Made by a program: the position numbers and the translations under genes | Shown here: positions 13,810-20,518 of the stretch, piece by piece | How positions within the stretch are numbered: the first letter of the stretch is position 1 | Layout: each line of letters begins with the position of its first letter | The notes under the pieces: model-generated | What the model was told of the DNA's origin: nothing | The model's database searches: none | What the model saw: only the letters and a program-made list of their open reading frames with translations | NCBI GenBank assembly: GCA_944384865.1 | Contig: CALWVC010000005.1 | Location: 1 to 20,518, forward strand | Direction of reading: 5' to 3' | Source of the DNA: an uncultured Clostridia bacterium | GTDB taxonomy: Bacteria > Bacillota > Clostridia > Oscillospirales > Acutalibacteraceae | Length of the DNA stretch: 20,518 nucleotides

Positions 13810-13871
13810 AATATAGAATATTGTATTTTCGACTATAACGATAGAAACTGCCTAAAAGGAGCTTGATATAT

Positions 13872-14831
13872 ATGAAAACGATCGGTGTTCTGACCAGCGG
13901 CGGCGACGCGCCTGGGATGAACGCGGCGGTGCGCGCGGTGGTGCGCGCGGCGCTGGCGAAAAATATGAAGGTTTACGGCATTCGCCGGGGCTATAACGGT
14001 TTGATTTATGACGATCTGTGCGAAATGGATCTGCGCAGCGTGTCAGATATTATCCACCGTGGCGGCACCGTGTTATACACCGCTCGCAGCCCGGAGTTTA
14101 AAACCGAAGAGGGCATGCAGAAGGCTTTACAAACCTGCCAGAAATATGGCATCGAGGGCTGTGTGGTCATCGGCGGCGACGGTTCTTACCGCGGCGCCAG
14201 AGATCTGTCTTTGCGGGGCGTGCCCTGCATCGGTCTGCCGGGCACCATCGATAACGATATCGCCTGCACCGAATATACCATCGGTTTTGATACCGCGATG
14301 AACACCGCGATGGATATGATCGACCGTCTGCGCGATACCTCGCAGTCGCATGAGCGCTGTTCGGTGGTAGAGGTTATGGGCCGGGGCGCCGGCCATCTGG
14401 CGCTGGAAACGGGTATTGCCGTGGGGGCAACCGCCATTTTGGTGCCCGAGGTCCACTATGATTTGGATTCGATCATTGCCAAAATGCGTAAAACCCAGAA
14501 ATCCGGCAAAAAACATTTTATCATTGTGGTTGCCGAGGGCGTCGGCCATGTAGAAGAGCTGGCGCAAAAGATCGAGGAGATTACCGGCATTGAATCCAGA
14601 GCGACGATTTTGGGCCACGTACAGCGGGGCGGCAACCCGTCGCTGCGTGACCGAGTGGTCGCCAGCGAAATGGGCTATGACGCGGTAGAGCTGTTGGAAA
14701 AAGGCATCGGTAACCGTGTTGTGGCCATGCGCGACAGTAAGATTGTCGATTTCGATATTTATGAGGCGCTGCAAATGACCAAGCCGTTTGATACCAATCT
14801 ATATAATATCGCCAATGAAATCAGTATCTAA
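13872..14831 (+). CDS. pfkA: ATP-dependent 6-phosphofructokinase
   Basis: PfkA phosphorylates fructose 6-phosphate to the 1,6-bisphosphate, a committed step of glycolysis, as a cytosolic tetramer. The 319-residue product has SGGDAPGMN (9-17), GGDGSYRGA (101-109) and PGTIDND (123-129) with the catalytic D127. Gly at 104 and 124 marks the ATP-using type; the pyrophosphate-dependent type has Asp and Lys there. The start is ATG 13872 with AAAAGGA 11 nt upstream; a TTG three codons earlier was rejected. It forms its own unit between a promoter and a terminator. The frequent partner pyk is not adjacent. Confidence 0.97.
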   Translation: MKTIGVLTSGGDAPGMNAAVRAVVRAALAKNMKVYGIRRGYNGLIYDDLCEMDLRSVSDIIHRGGTVLYTARSPEFKTEEGMQKALQTCQKYGIEGCVVIGGDGSYRGARDLSLRGVPCIGLPGTIDNDIACTEYTIGFDTAMNTAMDMIDRLRDTSQSHERCSVVEVMGRGAGHLALETGIAVGATAILVPEVHYDLDSIIAKMRKTQKSGKKHFIIVVAEGVGHVEELAQKIEEITGIESRATILGHVQRGGNPSLRDRVVASEMGYDAVELLEKGIGNRVVAMRDSKIVDFDIYEALQMTKPFDTNLYNIANEISI

Positions 14832-14856
14832 CCGGCGCAATGTCCGGATAGCCGGG

Positions 14857-14892
14857 TCGGGCAGACGGTGGTCTGCCCGATTTCAGTTTTTT
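14857..14892 (+). terminator. Rho-independent terminator after pfkA
   Basis: TCGGGCAGAC (14857-14866) pairs perfectly with GTCTGCCCGA (14871-14880) around a GGTG loop. The sequence TTTCAGTTTTTT follows. The 10-bp stem is strong; the T-tract is interrupted by CAG. The next gene starts only 22 nt later, so its promoter would have to lie within or before the terminator, or some read-through occurs. Confidence 0.82.
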
Positions 14893-14914
14893 ATTGAGAA
14901 AGGATTGTATCGCA

Positions 14915-15466
14915 ATGAATCAGCAATTATATGAAACCGCGAAAGCGGCCTGTGCCGCGCTGTGTGACAAAGCCGGGCTGCAACAGGGCGATATTCTGGT
15001 GGTAGGCTGTTCGTCCAGCGAGGTTGCCGGCGGCGTCATCGGAACCAACTCTGATGAACATGTGGCGGCAGCGGTCTTTTCGGGTATTTATGACGAATTG
15101 AACAGCCGGGGCGTCTATCTGGCGGCCCAGTGCTGTGAGCATCTGAACCGCGCGCTGATTGTTGAGCGGGCGGTGGCAAAACGTGAACGGCTGCCGCTGG
15201 TGAATGCAGTACCGCAGAAAAAGGCAGGCGGGTCGTTTGCCACTGCGGCTTATCATGCGTTTACTGACCCGGTGGCGGTAGAGCATATTCGTGCCGACGC
15301 CGGTATGGATATCGGAGATACCCTGATCGGTATGCACCTGAAAGAGGTGGCGGTGCCGCTACGGCTGGAAATCGGGCAGATCGGTGCAGCGCATTTGGTC
15401 TGCGCCCGAACCAGGCCGAAATATATCGGCGGCGAGCGGGCGGTATACGACGACAGACTGCGGTAA
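14915..15466 (+). CDS. UPF0340 / DUF436 family protein (YwlG-like)
   Basis: The 183-residue product matches what I know of the UPF0340 family (TIGR01440; B. subtilis YwlG): an N-terminal helix, then GDILVVGCSSSEVAGGVIGTNS (25-46), and a GVYLAAQCCEHLNRALIVER segment. The PKYIGGERAVYDDR end is also typical. The molecular function of the family is unknown to me. Two neighbouring cysteines (QCCEH) and the CSSSEV loop look like a possible active or cofactor site; that is inference. The ATG at 14915 follows GAAAGGA with about 10 nt spacing; an earlier in-frame TTG has no binding site. Confidence 0.88.
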   Translation: MNQQLYETAKAACAALCDKAGLQQGDILVVGCSSSEVAGGVIGTNSDEHVAAAVFSGIYDELNSRGVYLAAQCCEHLNRALIVERAVAKRERLPLVNAVPQKKAGGSFATAAYHAFTDPVAVEHIRADAGMDIGDTLIGMHLKEVAVPLRLEIGQIGAAHLVCARTRPKYIGGERAVYDDRLR

Positions 15467-15527
15467 CCGCCACATGAAGATCCGCAACGGGCGATGCGCG
15501 CAATTGTGTTTTTCTGCGCACGTTTTG

Positions 15528-15559
15528 CGCCGGTATATGCTTCAGACCGGCGTCTTTTA
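15528..15559 (+). terminator. Possible weak terminator before mnmG
   Basis: CGCCGGT (15528-15534) and ACCGGCG (15546-15552) form a 7-bp stem with an 11-nt loop, followed by TCTTTTA. The T-tract is short, so this may be only a partial stop between the UPF0340 gene and mnmG. Confidence 0.4.
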
Positions 15560-15591
15560 AAGAATATGCTGTTATAAGGAGGGTTTTCGAT

Positions 15592-17457
15592 TTGCAGTAT
15601 TTTGCCGGAGAATTGGATATTGCGGTGATCGGTGCGGGTCACGCGGGCATCGAGGCCGCGCTGGCCGCCGCACGGCTGGGCTGTAAGACGATGCTCTTCA
15701 CCATCAATCTGGACGCGGTGGCCAATCTGCCCTGTAACCCTGCCATCGGCGGAACAGCCAAGGGGCAGTTGGTGCGCGAGCTGGATGCGCTGGGCGGCGA
15801 AATGGGCCGCGCGGCGGACGCGACTTCGATTCAGAGCCGGATGCTCAATCGCGGCAAGGGGCCGGCGGTACACAGCCTGCGGGCGCAGATCGACCGCCGG
15901 GCATACGCCGAGCGGATGAAACATGCGCTGGAGCTGCAGGATCATCTGCTGCTGAAACAGGCGGAGATCATCGATCTTGTCCGCGACGGGGCGCAATGGC
16001 TGCTGACGACGCAGCTGGGGGCGCAATACCGCTGCCGGGCGGTGATTTTATGCACCGGCACCTATCTCGGCGGCAAAATTTATGTAGGCGAGGTGTGCTA
16101 TAATGGCGGGCCGGATGGAATGTTTGCTGCCACCCGGTTGTCGGCAGCGCTGCAAAAGCTGCAAATTCCGCTGCGCCGGTTCAAGACTGGTACACCCGCG
16201 CGGGTGCTGCGCAGCAGCGTAGATTTGGAGCAGCTGGAGGTGCAGCCCGGCGACGAGCCGCCTGTGCCGTTTTCATATGATACGGTGACGCCGCCCGCCA
16301 ACAAGGCGGTGTGCCATATCGCCTGGACCAATGAACAGACCCGGCAGGTGATTTTAGACAATATTCACCGCTCACCGTTATATGCGGGGCGGATTGAGGG
16401 GATCGGCCCCCGCTATTGTCCCAGCATTGAAGATAAAATCATGCGCTTTCCCGATAAACAGCGGCATCAGTTGTTTATCGAGCCCTGTGGGCTGCATACC
16501 GAGGAGCTGTATTTACAGGGCATGTCCTCCTCTCTGCCGGAGGAGGTGCAGGTGCAGATGTACCGCACCATCCGGGGGCTGGAGCAGGTGCAGATCATGC
16601 GCACCGCTTATGCCATAGAATATGACTGTGCGGATCCCACCGCGCTGTATGCCACGCTGGAATTTATCGATCTGCCCGGTTTATATGGCGCAGGGCAGTT
16701 CAACGGCTCCTCCGGCTATGAGGAGGCGGCGGTACAGGGGCTTGTCGCGGGGGTCAACGCCGCGCATAAGCTGCTGGGCCGCCCGCCGCTGGTGCTGTCC
16801 AGAGCCGATTCCTATATTGGCACACTGATTGACGATCTGGTGACCAAAGGCTGTAACGAGCCATATCGAATGATGACCAGCCGTTCGGAATACCGGCTGG
16901 TGTTGCGGCAGGATAACGCCGATCAGCGGCTGATGGCCACCGGCCGGCAGTTGGGGTTGATTCATGACGACCAGTGGGCGCGGTTTGAAAACCGGCAGGC
17001 GTTGCGAAAACAGGAGCTGCAGCGCGCGCAGACCACGGTGTTCCCGCCTTCAGAGCAGTTAAACGCCATTCTGACCGCCTGTGGCACCACGCCGGTGACC
17101 ACCGGCATCCGGTTGGCGGAGCTATTGCGACGGCCGCAGGTTTCCTATGCAGATCTGACGCCGGTGGATACCGGCCGCCCGGCGATACCGCCGGAGATTT
17201 TAGAACAGGTGCAGACTGCCATCCGCTATGAAGGTTATATCCGACGGCAGTCGGCAGCTATTAAAGAGGCCCGCCGGATGGAACAGAAAACATTGCCGGC
17301 AGATCTGGATTATACGGCGATTTCCGGCCTGCGGTTGGAGGCGCGGGAGAAGCTTCAGAAAATTCGACCGGCCCATATCGGGCAGGCGTCGCGGATTTCC
17401 GGCGTTTCTCCGGCAGACATTTCGGTGTTGTTGATCTATCTTGAAAAAAATCGCTGA
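15592..17457 (+). CDS. mnmG: tRNA uridine 5-carboxymethylaminomethyl modification enzyme MnmG
   Basis: MnmG (GidA) works with MnmE and uses FAD and a folate to modify the wobble uridine of certain tRNAs. The 621-residue product has the Rossmann motif GAGHAG (14-19), NPAIGGTAKG (49-58), the family signature GIGPRYCPSIEDKI (270-283) and GQFNGSSGYEEAA (368-380). C48 and C276 fit the conserved cysteines C47 and C277 of E. coli. The start is TTG at 15592, with AAGGAGGG at 15576-15583. The usual neighbours mnmE and rsmG are not here, so the gene is not in the classical origin-linked cluster within this window. Confidence 0.97.
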   Translation: MQYFAGELDIAVIGAGHAGIEAALAAARLGCKTMLFTINLDAVANLPCNPAIGGTAKGQLVRELDALGGEMGRAADATSIQSRMLNRGKGPAVHSLRAQIDRRAYAERMKHALELQDHLLLKQAEIIDLVRDGAQWLLTTQLGAQYRCRAVILCTGTYLGGKIYVGEVCYNGGPDGMFAATRLSAALQKLQIPLRRFKTGTPARVLRSSVDLEQLEVQPGDEPPVPFSYDTVTPPANKAVCHIAWTNEQTRQVILDNIHRSPLYAGRIEGIGPRYCPSIEDKIMRFPDKQRHQLFIEPCGLHTEELYLQGMSSSLPEEVQVQMYRTIRGLEQVQIMRTAYAIEYDCADPTALYATLEFIDLPGLYGAGQFNGSSGYEEAAVQGLVAGVNAAHKLLGRPPLVLSRADSYIGTLIDDLVTKGCNEPYRMMTSRSEYRLVLRQDNADQRLMATGRQLGLIHDDQWARFENRQALRKQELQRAQTTVFPPSEQLNAILTACGTTPVTTGIRLAELLRRPQVSYADLTPVDTGRPAIPPEILEQVQTAIRYEGYIRRQSAAIKEARRMEQKTLPADLDYTAISGLRLEAREKLQKIRPAHIGQASRISGVSPADISVLLIYLEKNR

Positions 17458-17500
17458 ACGTGGTATGCTGAATGTGGCACGGCCGGGTCTGCGCCTGCCG

Positions 17501-17529
17501 CTGAAAACGTCTGCCAGGTCCGGTATATT
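17501..17529 (+). promoter_or_regulatory. Candidate promoter of the cation transporter gene
   Basis: CTGAAA (17501-17506, 4 of 6 consensus bases) and TATATT (17524-17529, 5 of 6) are separated by exactly 17 nt. A start near 17536 would place the hairpin at 17543-17569 at the head of the transcript. Confidence 0.4.
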
Positions 17530-17542
17530 CGGCAAACGGGTA

Positions 17543-17569
17543 GTGCATTCGGGAAATTGCCCGATGCAC
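17543..17569 (+). promoter_or_regulatory. Leader hairpin before the cation transporter gene
   Basis: GTGCAT (17543-17548) plus CGGG (17550-17553) pair with CCCG (17560-17563) plus ATGCAC (17564-17569). The stem has ten base pairs with one bulged T at 17549 and a loop of six. No T-run follows. It lies about 10 nt before the AGAAAGGA binding site. It does not match the Mn-sensing yybP-ykoY riboswitch that I checked for. Confidence 0.45.
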
Positions 17570-17597
17570 GGCGATTACAGAAAGGAATATGCAAAGC

Positions 17598-18770
17598 ATG
17601 ACGACGCTGCTTTTGAAACTGTTTGTAAAAGACTATCAACAGACCAGAGATCCCGCGGTGCGCCGCCGTTACGGCACATTGGGCGGCATCTGCGGCATTT
17701 TACTCAATTTGCTGCTGTTTGGCGCGAAATGCGTCGCCGGCCTGCTGACTGCGTCTATATCGATCGTTGCCGACGCGTTTAACAACCTGTCTGACGCGGG
17801 CTCTTCGGTCATTACGCTGGTGGGTTTTAAGTTGGCGGGCAAAAAGCGGGATAAAGAGCATCCTTTCGGCCATGGACGATTGGAATATATCGCCGGGCTG
17901 GTCATTTCGTTTATTATTATTCTGGTAGGCTTTGAGCTGTTTACCAGTTCGATTGAAAAAATCATTACACCGTCGCCGGTACAGTTTCATATCGTCTCGG
18001 TTTGTATTCTGATTGGATCGATTCTGATCAAACTGTGGATGGGCCTGTTTAACCGAAATTTGGGCCGGCGGATCGATTCGGCGGCGCTGCGGGCAGCGGC
18101 TACCGATTCGCTCAGCGACGTCGCCGCTACGGCGGCGGTGCTGGTTGGCCTGCTGGTCAGCCGGTTTGCCGGTTTGAATATCGACGGCTACATCGGTGTC
18201 CTGGTGGCCGGGTTTATCATGTTTGGCGGAATCAAGTCCGCGCGGGATACCATCAATCCGTTATTGGGTCAGGCGCCTGATCCGGCGTTTGTGCGGGCGG
18301 TGCAGCAGACGGTGCTGTCTCACCCTGAGATTATCGGGCTGCATGATATGATTGTGCACAATTACGGGCCGGGCCGGGTGATGATCTCGCTGCATGCAGA
18401 GATTCCGGGCGATCTGGACATTATGCGCGCCCATGATACCATTGATCTGATTGAAATGGAGCTCAAGCAGAAGTTCGGCTGCGAGGCCACTATTCATATG
18501 GACCCGCTGGCGGTGGATGATGGCCAGACGGCGGCGCTGCGGGAGCAGGTGGAGAAGCTGGTCGGTGAGATTGATCCCCGGCTTCGTATCCATGATTTTC
18601 GGATCACCAGCGGCCCGACACATACCAATGTGATTTTCGATGTGGTGATCCCGGCAAAATTTTCAATGACCGATCAAGATCTGATCCGCCAGCTGAAGAT
18701 GCGAATTCACGATCTGAATGAAACCTATTTTGCAGTCATTCAGGTCGATCAGGATTACGACGGCGTTTAA
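17598..18770 (+). CDS. Cation diffusion facilitator transporter, predicted Mn-type
   Basis: CDF proteins export divalent metals in exchange for protons as membrane dimers. The 390-residue product has six predicted helices in the first 220 residues, then a cytoplasmic domain and an extra C-terminal extension. The transport site reads N62xxxD66 in helix 2 (FNNLSD) and D170xxxD174 in helix 5 (TDSLSD). Zinc exporters such as YiiP have Asp-Asp and His-Asp. The all-oxygen Asn-Asp/Asp-Asp pattern is linked with manganese export in MntE-type proteins; substrate is inferred. HPFGHGRLEY (88-97) is a family hallmark. ATG 17598 has better spacing from AGAAAGGA than ATG 17589. Confidence 0.93.
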   Translation: MTTLLLKLFVKDYQQTRDPAVRRRYGTLGGICGILLNLLLFGAKCVAGLLTASISIVADAFNNLSDAGSSVITLVGFKLAGKKRDKEHPFGHGRLEYIAGLVISFIIILVGFELFTSSIEKIITPSPVQFHIVSVCILIGSILIKLWMGLFNRNLGRRIDSAALRAAATDSLSDVAATAAVLVGLLVSRFAGLNIDGYIGVLVAGFIMFGGIKSARDTINPLLGQAPDPAFVRAVQQTVLSHPEIIGLHDMIVHNYGPGRVMISLHAEIPGDLDIMRAHDTIDLIEMELKQKFGCEATIHMDPLAVDDGQTAALREQVEKLVGEIDPRLRIHDFRITSGPTHTNVIFDVVIPAKFSMTDQDLIRQLKMRIHDLNETYFAVIQVDQDYDGV

Positions 18771-18852
18771 ACCACACAACGGCCGGCGCCGGCGCGCCAT
18801 CGGGCTGTACATACGGGCAAAAAGGCCCGATAGGGAAAGGACGGCGAATGTG

Positions 18853-19554
18853 ATGCAGGAGCATCAAGCACAACAGCAGGAATACGAGCGGCAGCTGCAG
18901 CGGCTGCGGGATTATCTGGAGGAACAGGAGCAGCAGCGCCGGGTCTGGGCCGGGGAAAAATGGGGACACCCCGGCGGCCGGCTCTATAAGCTTTTGCGGG
19001 TGCTGATTCCGATTTTCACAATATATTTTATATTGTCCGCCGTTTTATATTGTGGGATTCGCGAAGCGCAGGCAATGATCCAGCAGACCGGCGGCCTTTC
19101 CTATGAGGCGGATATTTCCTATGTAGAGCTGTATACGACAGGTATGATCGTGCTGTGCATTGCGGCGGTAGCGGGGAATGTATTGCTGTTTTTGAAAAAA
19201 ATCCGGCTGGGCAGCGCGATTGCAGGTGGCGCGGTATTGCTTGCATCGCTGCATATTCTGACCCAGCTGTTTATGCCAATGCCCAACGACCAATACAAGA
19301 TTGTATTCGGCGTCAGCCTGATTGTTTATGTGGTGCTGATCGCTATGTGCGCTGCGCTGTTCTGGATTGTAATGCAGGATCGGCGCAATCTGCGCATGAT
19401 GACGGAAAACACGCTGCAAAAATTGTCCCGTGGCAGCGAAGGACTATTGCAGACCGAAGATTATTGCCGGCTGATCGACGAATTTCTGGCAGCAGAGCAG
19501 CAAAAACAGAGTGAACGTGCCAACCGGAAGCGCCGGCATTTGGATGAGGATTGA
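18853..19554 (+). CDS. Hypothetical four-helix membrane protein
   Basis: I do not recognise this 233-residue protein. Residues 1-35 are Gln/Glu/Arg-rich and probably form a coiled coil. Four hydrophobic segments follow at about 44-68, 92-114, 120-143 and 150-175. The C-terminal part (176-233) is a charged helical tail ending RKRRHLDED. Segment 2 to 4 are closely packed, and a short outside loop (MPMPNDQYK) precedes segment 4. The start is ATG 18853 or GTG 18850 after GGGAAAGGA; the frame stays open upstream into the transporter gene, without a better start. It may share a transcript with the transporter 82 nt upstream. Confidence 0.75.
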   Translation: MQEHQAQQQEYERQLQRLRDYLEEQEQQRRVWAGEKWGHPGGRLYKLLRVLIPIFTIYFILSAVLYCGIREAQAMIQQTGGLSYEADISYVELYTTGMIVLCIAAVAGNVLLFLKKIRLGSAIAGGAVLLASLHILTQLFMPMPNDQYKIVFGVSLIVYVVLIAMCAALFWIVMQDRRNLRMMTENTLQKLSRGSEGLLQTEDYCRLIDEFLAAEQQKQSERANRKRRHLDED

Positions 19555-19685
19555 TTCGGCGTCGTGCGCGATTAAAAAACCGAACCGCTGTGCGCGTTCA
19601 CGGCGATCCGGGGTTTGTGATAGCAGGCGTTTTTGCTGTAAATTCATACAGCGCACACCAATATAAAAACGTTTTATCAGATTTT

Positions 19686-19725
19686 CCGGCGAAGCGTTCT
19701 GGGCGCTTCGCCGGGTTTTGCTTTT
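19686..19725 (+). terminator. Rho-independent terminator after the membrane protein gene
   Basis: CCGGCGAAGCG (19686-19696) pairs perfectly with CGCTTCGCCGG (19704-19714) around TTCTGGG. GTTTTGCTTTT follows. On the minus strand the stem lacks a directly adjacent T-run, so it mainly serves + strand transcription. The rest of the 271-nt convergent gap (19555-19825) holds only a small 6-bp hairpin (19635-19652). Confidence 0.88.
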
Positions 19726-19825
19726 ATAGTTTTACATTGTGCAGGTTTTTGCTATTCATCGCCGCCGGAGACGGCTGTATGCGGCCTGTCGGATTTATCG
19801 TTTCTGCGGTTCTGTCAGATCTGCG

Positions 19826-20518
19826 TCATCCCAGCAGACAGCTTGCCCGAAAGCATTCGCCCCGGTCGTGGGCCGCGGTGATATAAACCGTGTCGCCTGC
19901 CGTGGCCGTCGAAATCTGCAGCCGGTCGTTCAGCCTGGCTTCGTGCCGATAGTCGATGTGAAAAGCTTTTACCGGCCGGGTTTGCAGCTGCGCGGGCAGA
20001 AAATCCTGCAAGATATCGGCGTAAAACGCATTGTTCAGATGGCGGTTTAAATCCAGTTGGCTGAAAGTGATGCGCTTTTCTCCCGTAGGCTGCATCATTT
20101 TTGGAAGCTGCAGCTTTTCCGGCGTAGTCGCCATATTTTCCCGTGTCGGAAATTCCCGCATTGTGCCGAAAAAAGCGTCGGGACGCAGCGGCTTATGGCT
20201 CTGGATATCCACCAGCACATACACATTGCAGGATTCGATCACCAGCGCGCCGGTCTGGTCATACCAGTTAAAACCCCGGTAATACCGCACGCCGTGTGCG
20301 CCCTTGTTCCAGGTGGTGACGCGCAGCCGGTCGTTATACGCCGGCATCCGATGTATCCTGTTTTGGGTGGCGGTCACCAGAAATGCCATCTGATGCGCTG
20401 CAATCCGGTCATAGGAAAAACCCTGGGCGTCCATATGCCGTTCCGCCGTTTCATGCTGATATTTCAGTTGAGACGATAGTTTAAGCCGCTTGAAACAGTC
20501 AAAATCACAAACGGTGGT
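19826..20518 (-). CDS. Acyl-ACP thioesterase, 5' end outside the window
   Basis: This family hydrolyses acyl-ACP to free fatty acids in the cytosol. It has two hotdog domains. The visible 230 residues include the N-terminal motif LKLSSQLKYQHETAERH, then VTTWNKGAHGVRYYRGF. In the second domain, DLNRHLNNAFYADIL carries Asp, Asn and His that align with the catalytic residues of plant FatB, and DYRHEARLND carries a matching Glu. The frame is open from the stop (complement of 19826-19828) to the window edge. The first in-frame ATG (20434) lies after conserved sequence, so the true start is beyond 20518. It converges on the membrane protein gene. Confidence 0.93.
   Translation of the reverse strand, partial: TTVCDFDCFKRLKLSSQLKYQHETAERHMDAQGFSYDRIAAHQMAFLVTATQNRIHRMPAYNDRLRVTTWNKGAHGVRYYRGFNWYDQTGALVIESCNVYVLVDIQSHKPLRPDAFFGTMREFPTRENMATTPEKLQLPKMMQPTGEKRITFSQLDLNRHLNNAFYADILQDFLPAQLQTRPVKAFHIDYRHEARLNDRLQISTATAGDTVYITAAHDRGECFRASCLLG

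Noticed and set aside
17458..17597. A yybP-ykoY manganese riboswitch before the predicted Mn exporter
   Set aside because: The conserved loop sequences of that riboswitch are absent and the leader from the candidate promoter is only about 60 nt.
18782..18798. GC-only palindromes GCCGGCGCCGGC and GGCGCGCC after the cation transporter gene
   Set aside because: They are short, low in complexity and expected in GC-rich sequence; no T-run or repeat copies elsewhere support a function.
1..20518. Mobile elements, CRISPR arrays, tRNA or rRNA genes
   Set aside because: No transposase, integrase, terminal repeats, regularly spaced repeats, or cloverleaf patterns were seen on reading both strands; a covariance scan was not possible.

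Overview
The window is a low-GC-Gram-positive style ribosomal protein supercluster followed by a short run of housekeeping genes. Gene order (L2-S19-L22-S3-L16-L29-S17-L14-L24-L5-S14-S8-L6-L18-S5-L30-L15-secY-adk-map-KOW-infA-L36-S13-S11-S4-rpoA-L17), the 61-residue zinc-type S14, the small KOW gene between map and infA, and the very strong AGGAGG ribosome binding sites all point to a Firmicute. rpsD inside the alpha operon (elsewhere in Bacillus) and the fairly GC-rich codon use suggest a clostridial gut-type lineage such as Oscillospiraceae/Ruminococcaceae. That placement is inference; no 16S or marker comparison could be run.

Region 1 (1-8467) is the distal S10 operon and the spc operon: 17 ribosomal proteins and SecY, all on the + strand, with gaps of 0-30 nt or stop/start overlaps and no internal terminator seen. 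Region 2 (8484-10593) carries adk, map, the KOW gene, infA and rpmJ. Its junctions are more structured: a hairpin holds the map/KOW stop-start in its loop, and a long hairpin lies between infA and rpmJ. Region 3 (10624-13528) is the alpha operon (rpsM, rpsK, rpsD, rpoA, rplQ), closed by a textbook terminator at 13542-13581. The 137-nt rpsD-rpoA gap holds two tandem hairpins with identical 7-nt loops plus a third hairpin next to the rpoA ribosome binding site. This is the most unusual element in the window.

Region 4 (13582-19554) is ordinary chromosome on the same strand: pfkA with its own extended -10 promoter and terminator, a UPF0340 (YwlG-like) gene, mnmG, a cation diffusion facilitator with a predicted Mn-type metal site, and an unrecognised four-helix membrane protein ending at a strong terminator (19686-19725). 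Region 5 is a convergent minus-strand acyl-ACP thioesterase that runs off the right edge of the window; its true start is not in view.

Together the first 13.5 kb encode ribosome assembly, translation initiation (IF-1), nascent-protein maturation (Map), membrane insertion (SecY), adenylate balance (Adk) and transcription (RpoA). Five of these products carry visible four-ligand zinc sites. No tRNA, rRNA, mobile element, CRISPR array or prophage gene was seen. Nothing here is a clear new multi-gene system; the candidates for novelty are RNA structures at gene junctions and the orphan membrane protein.
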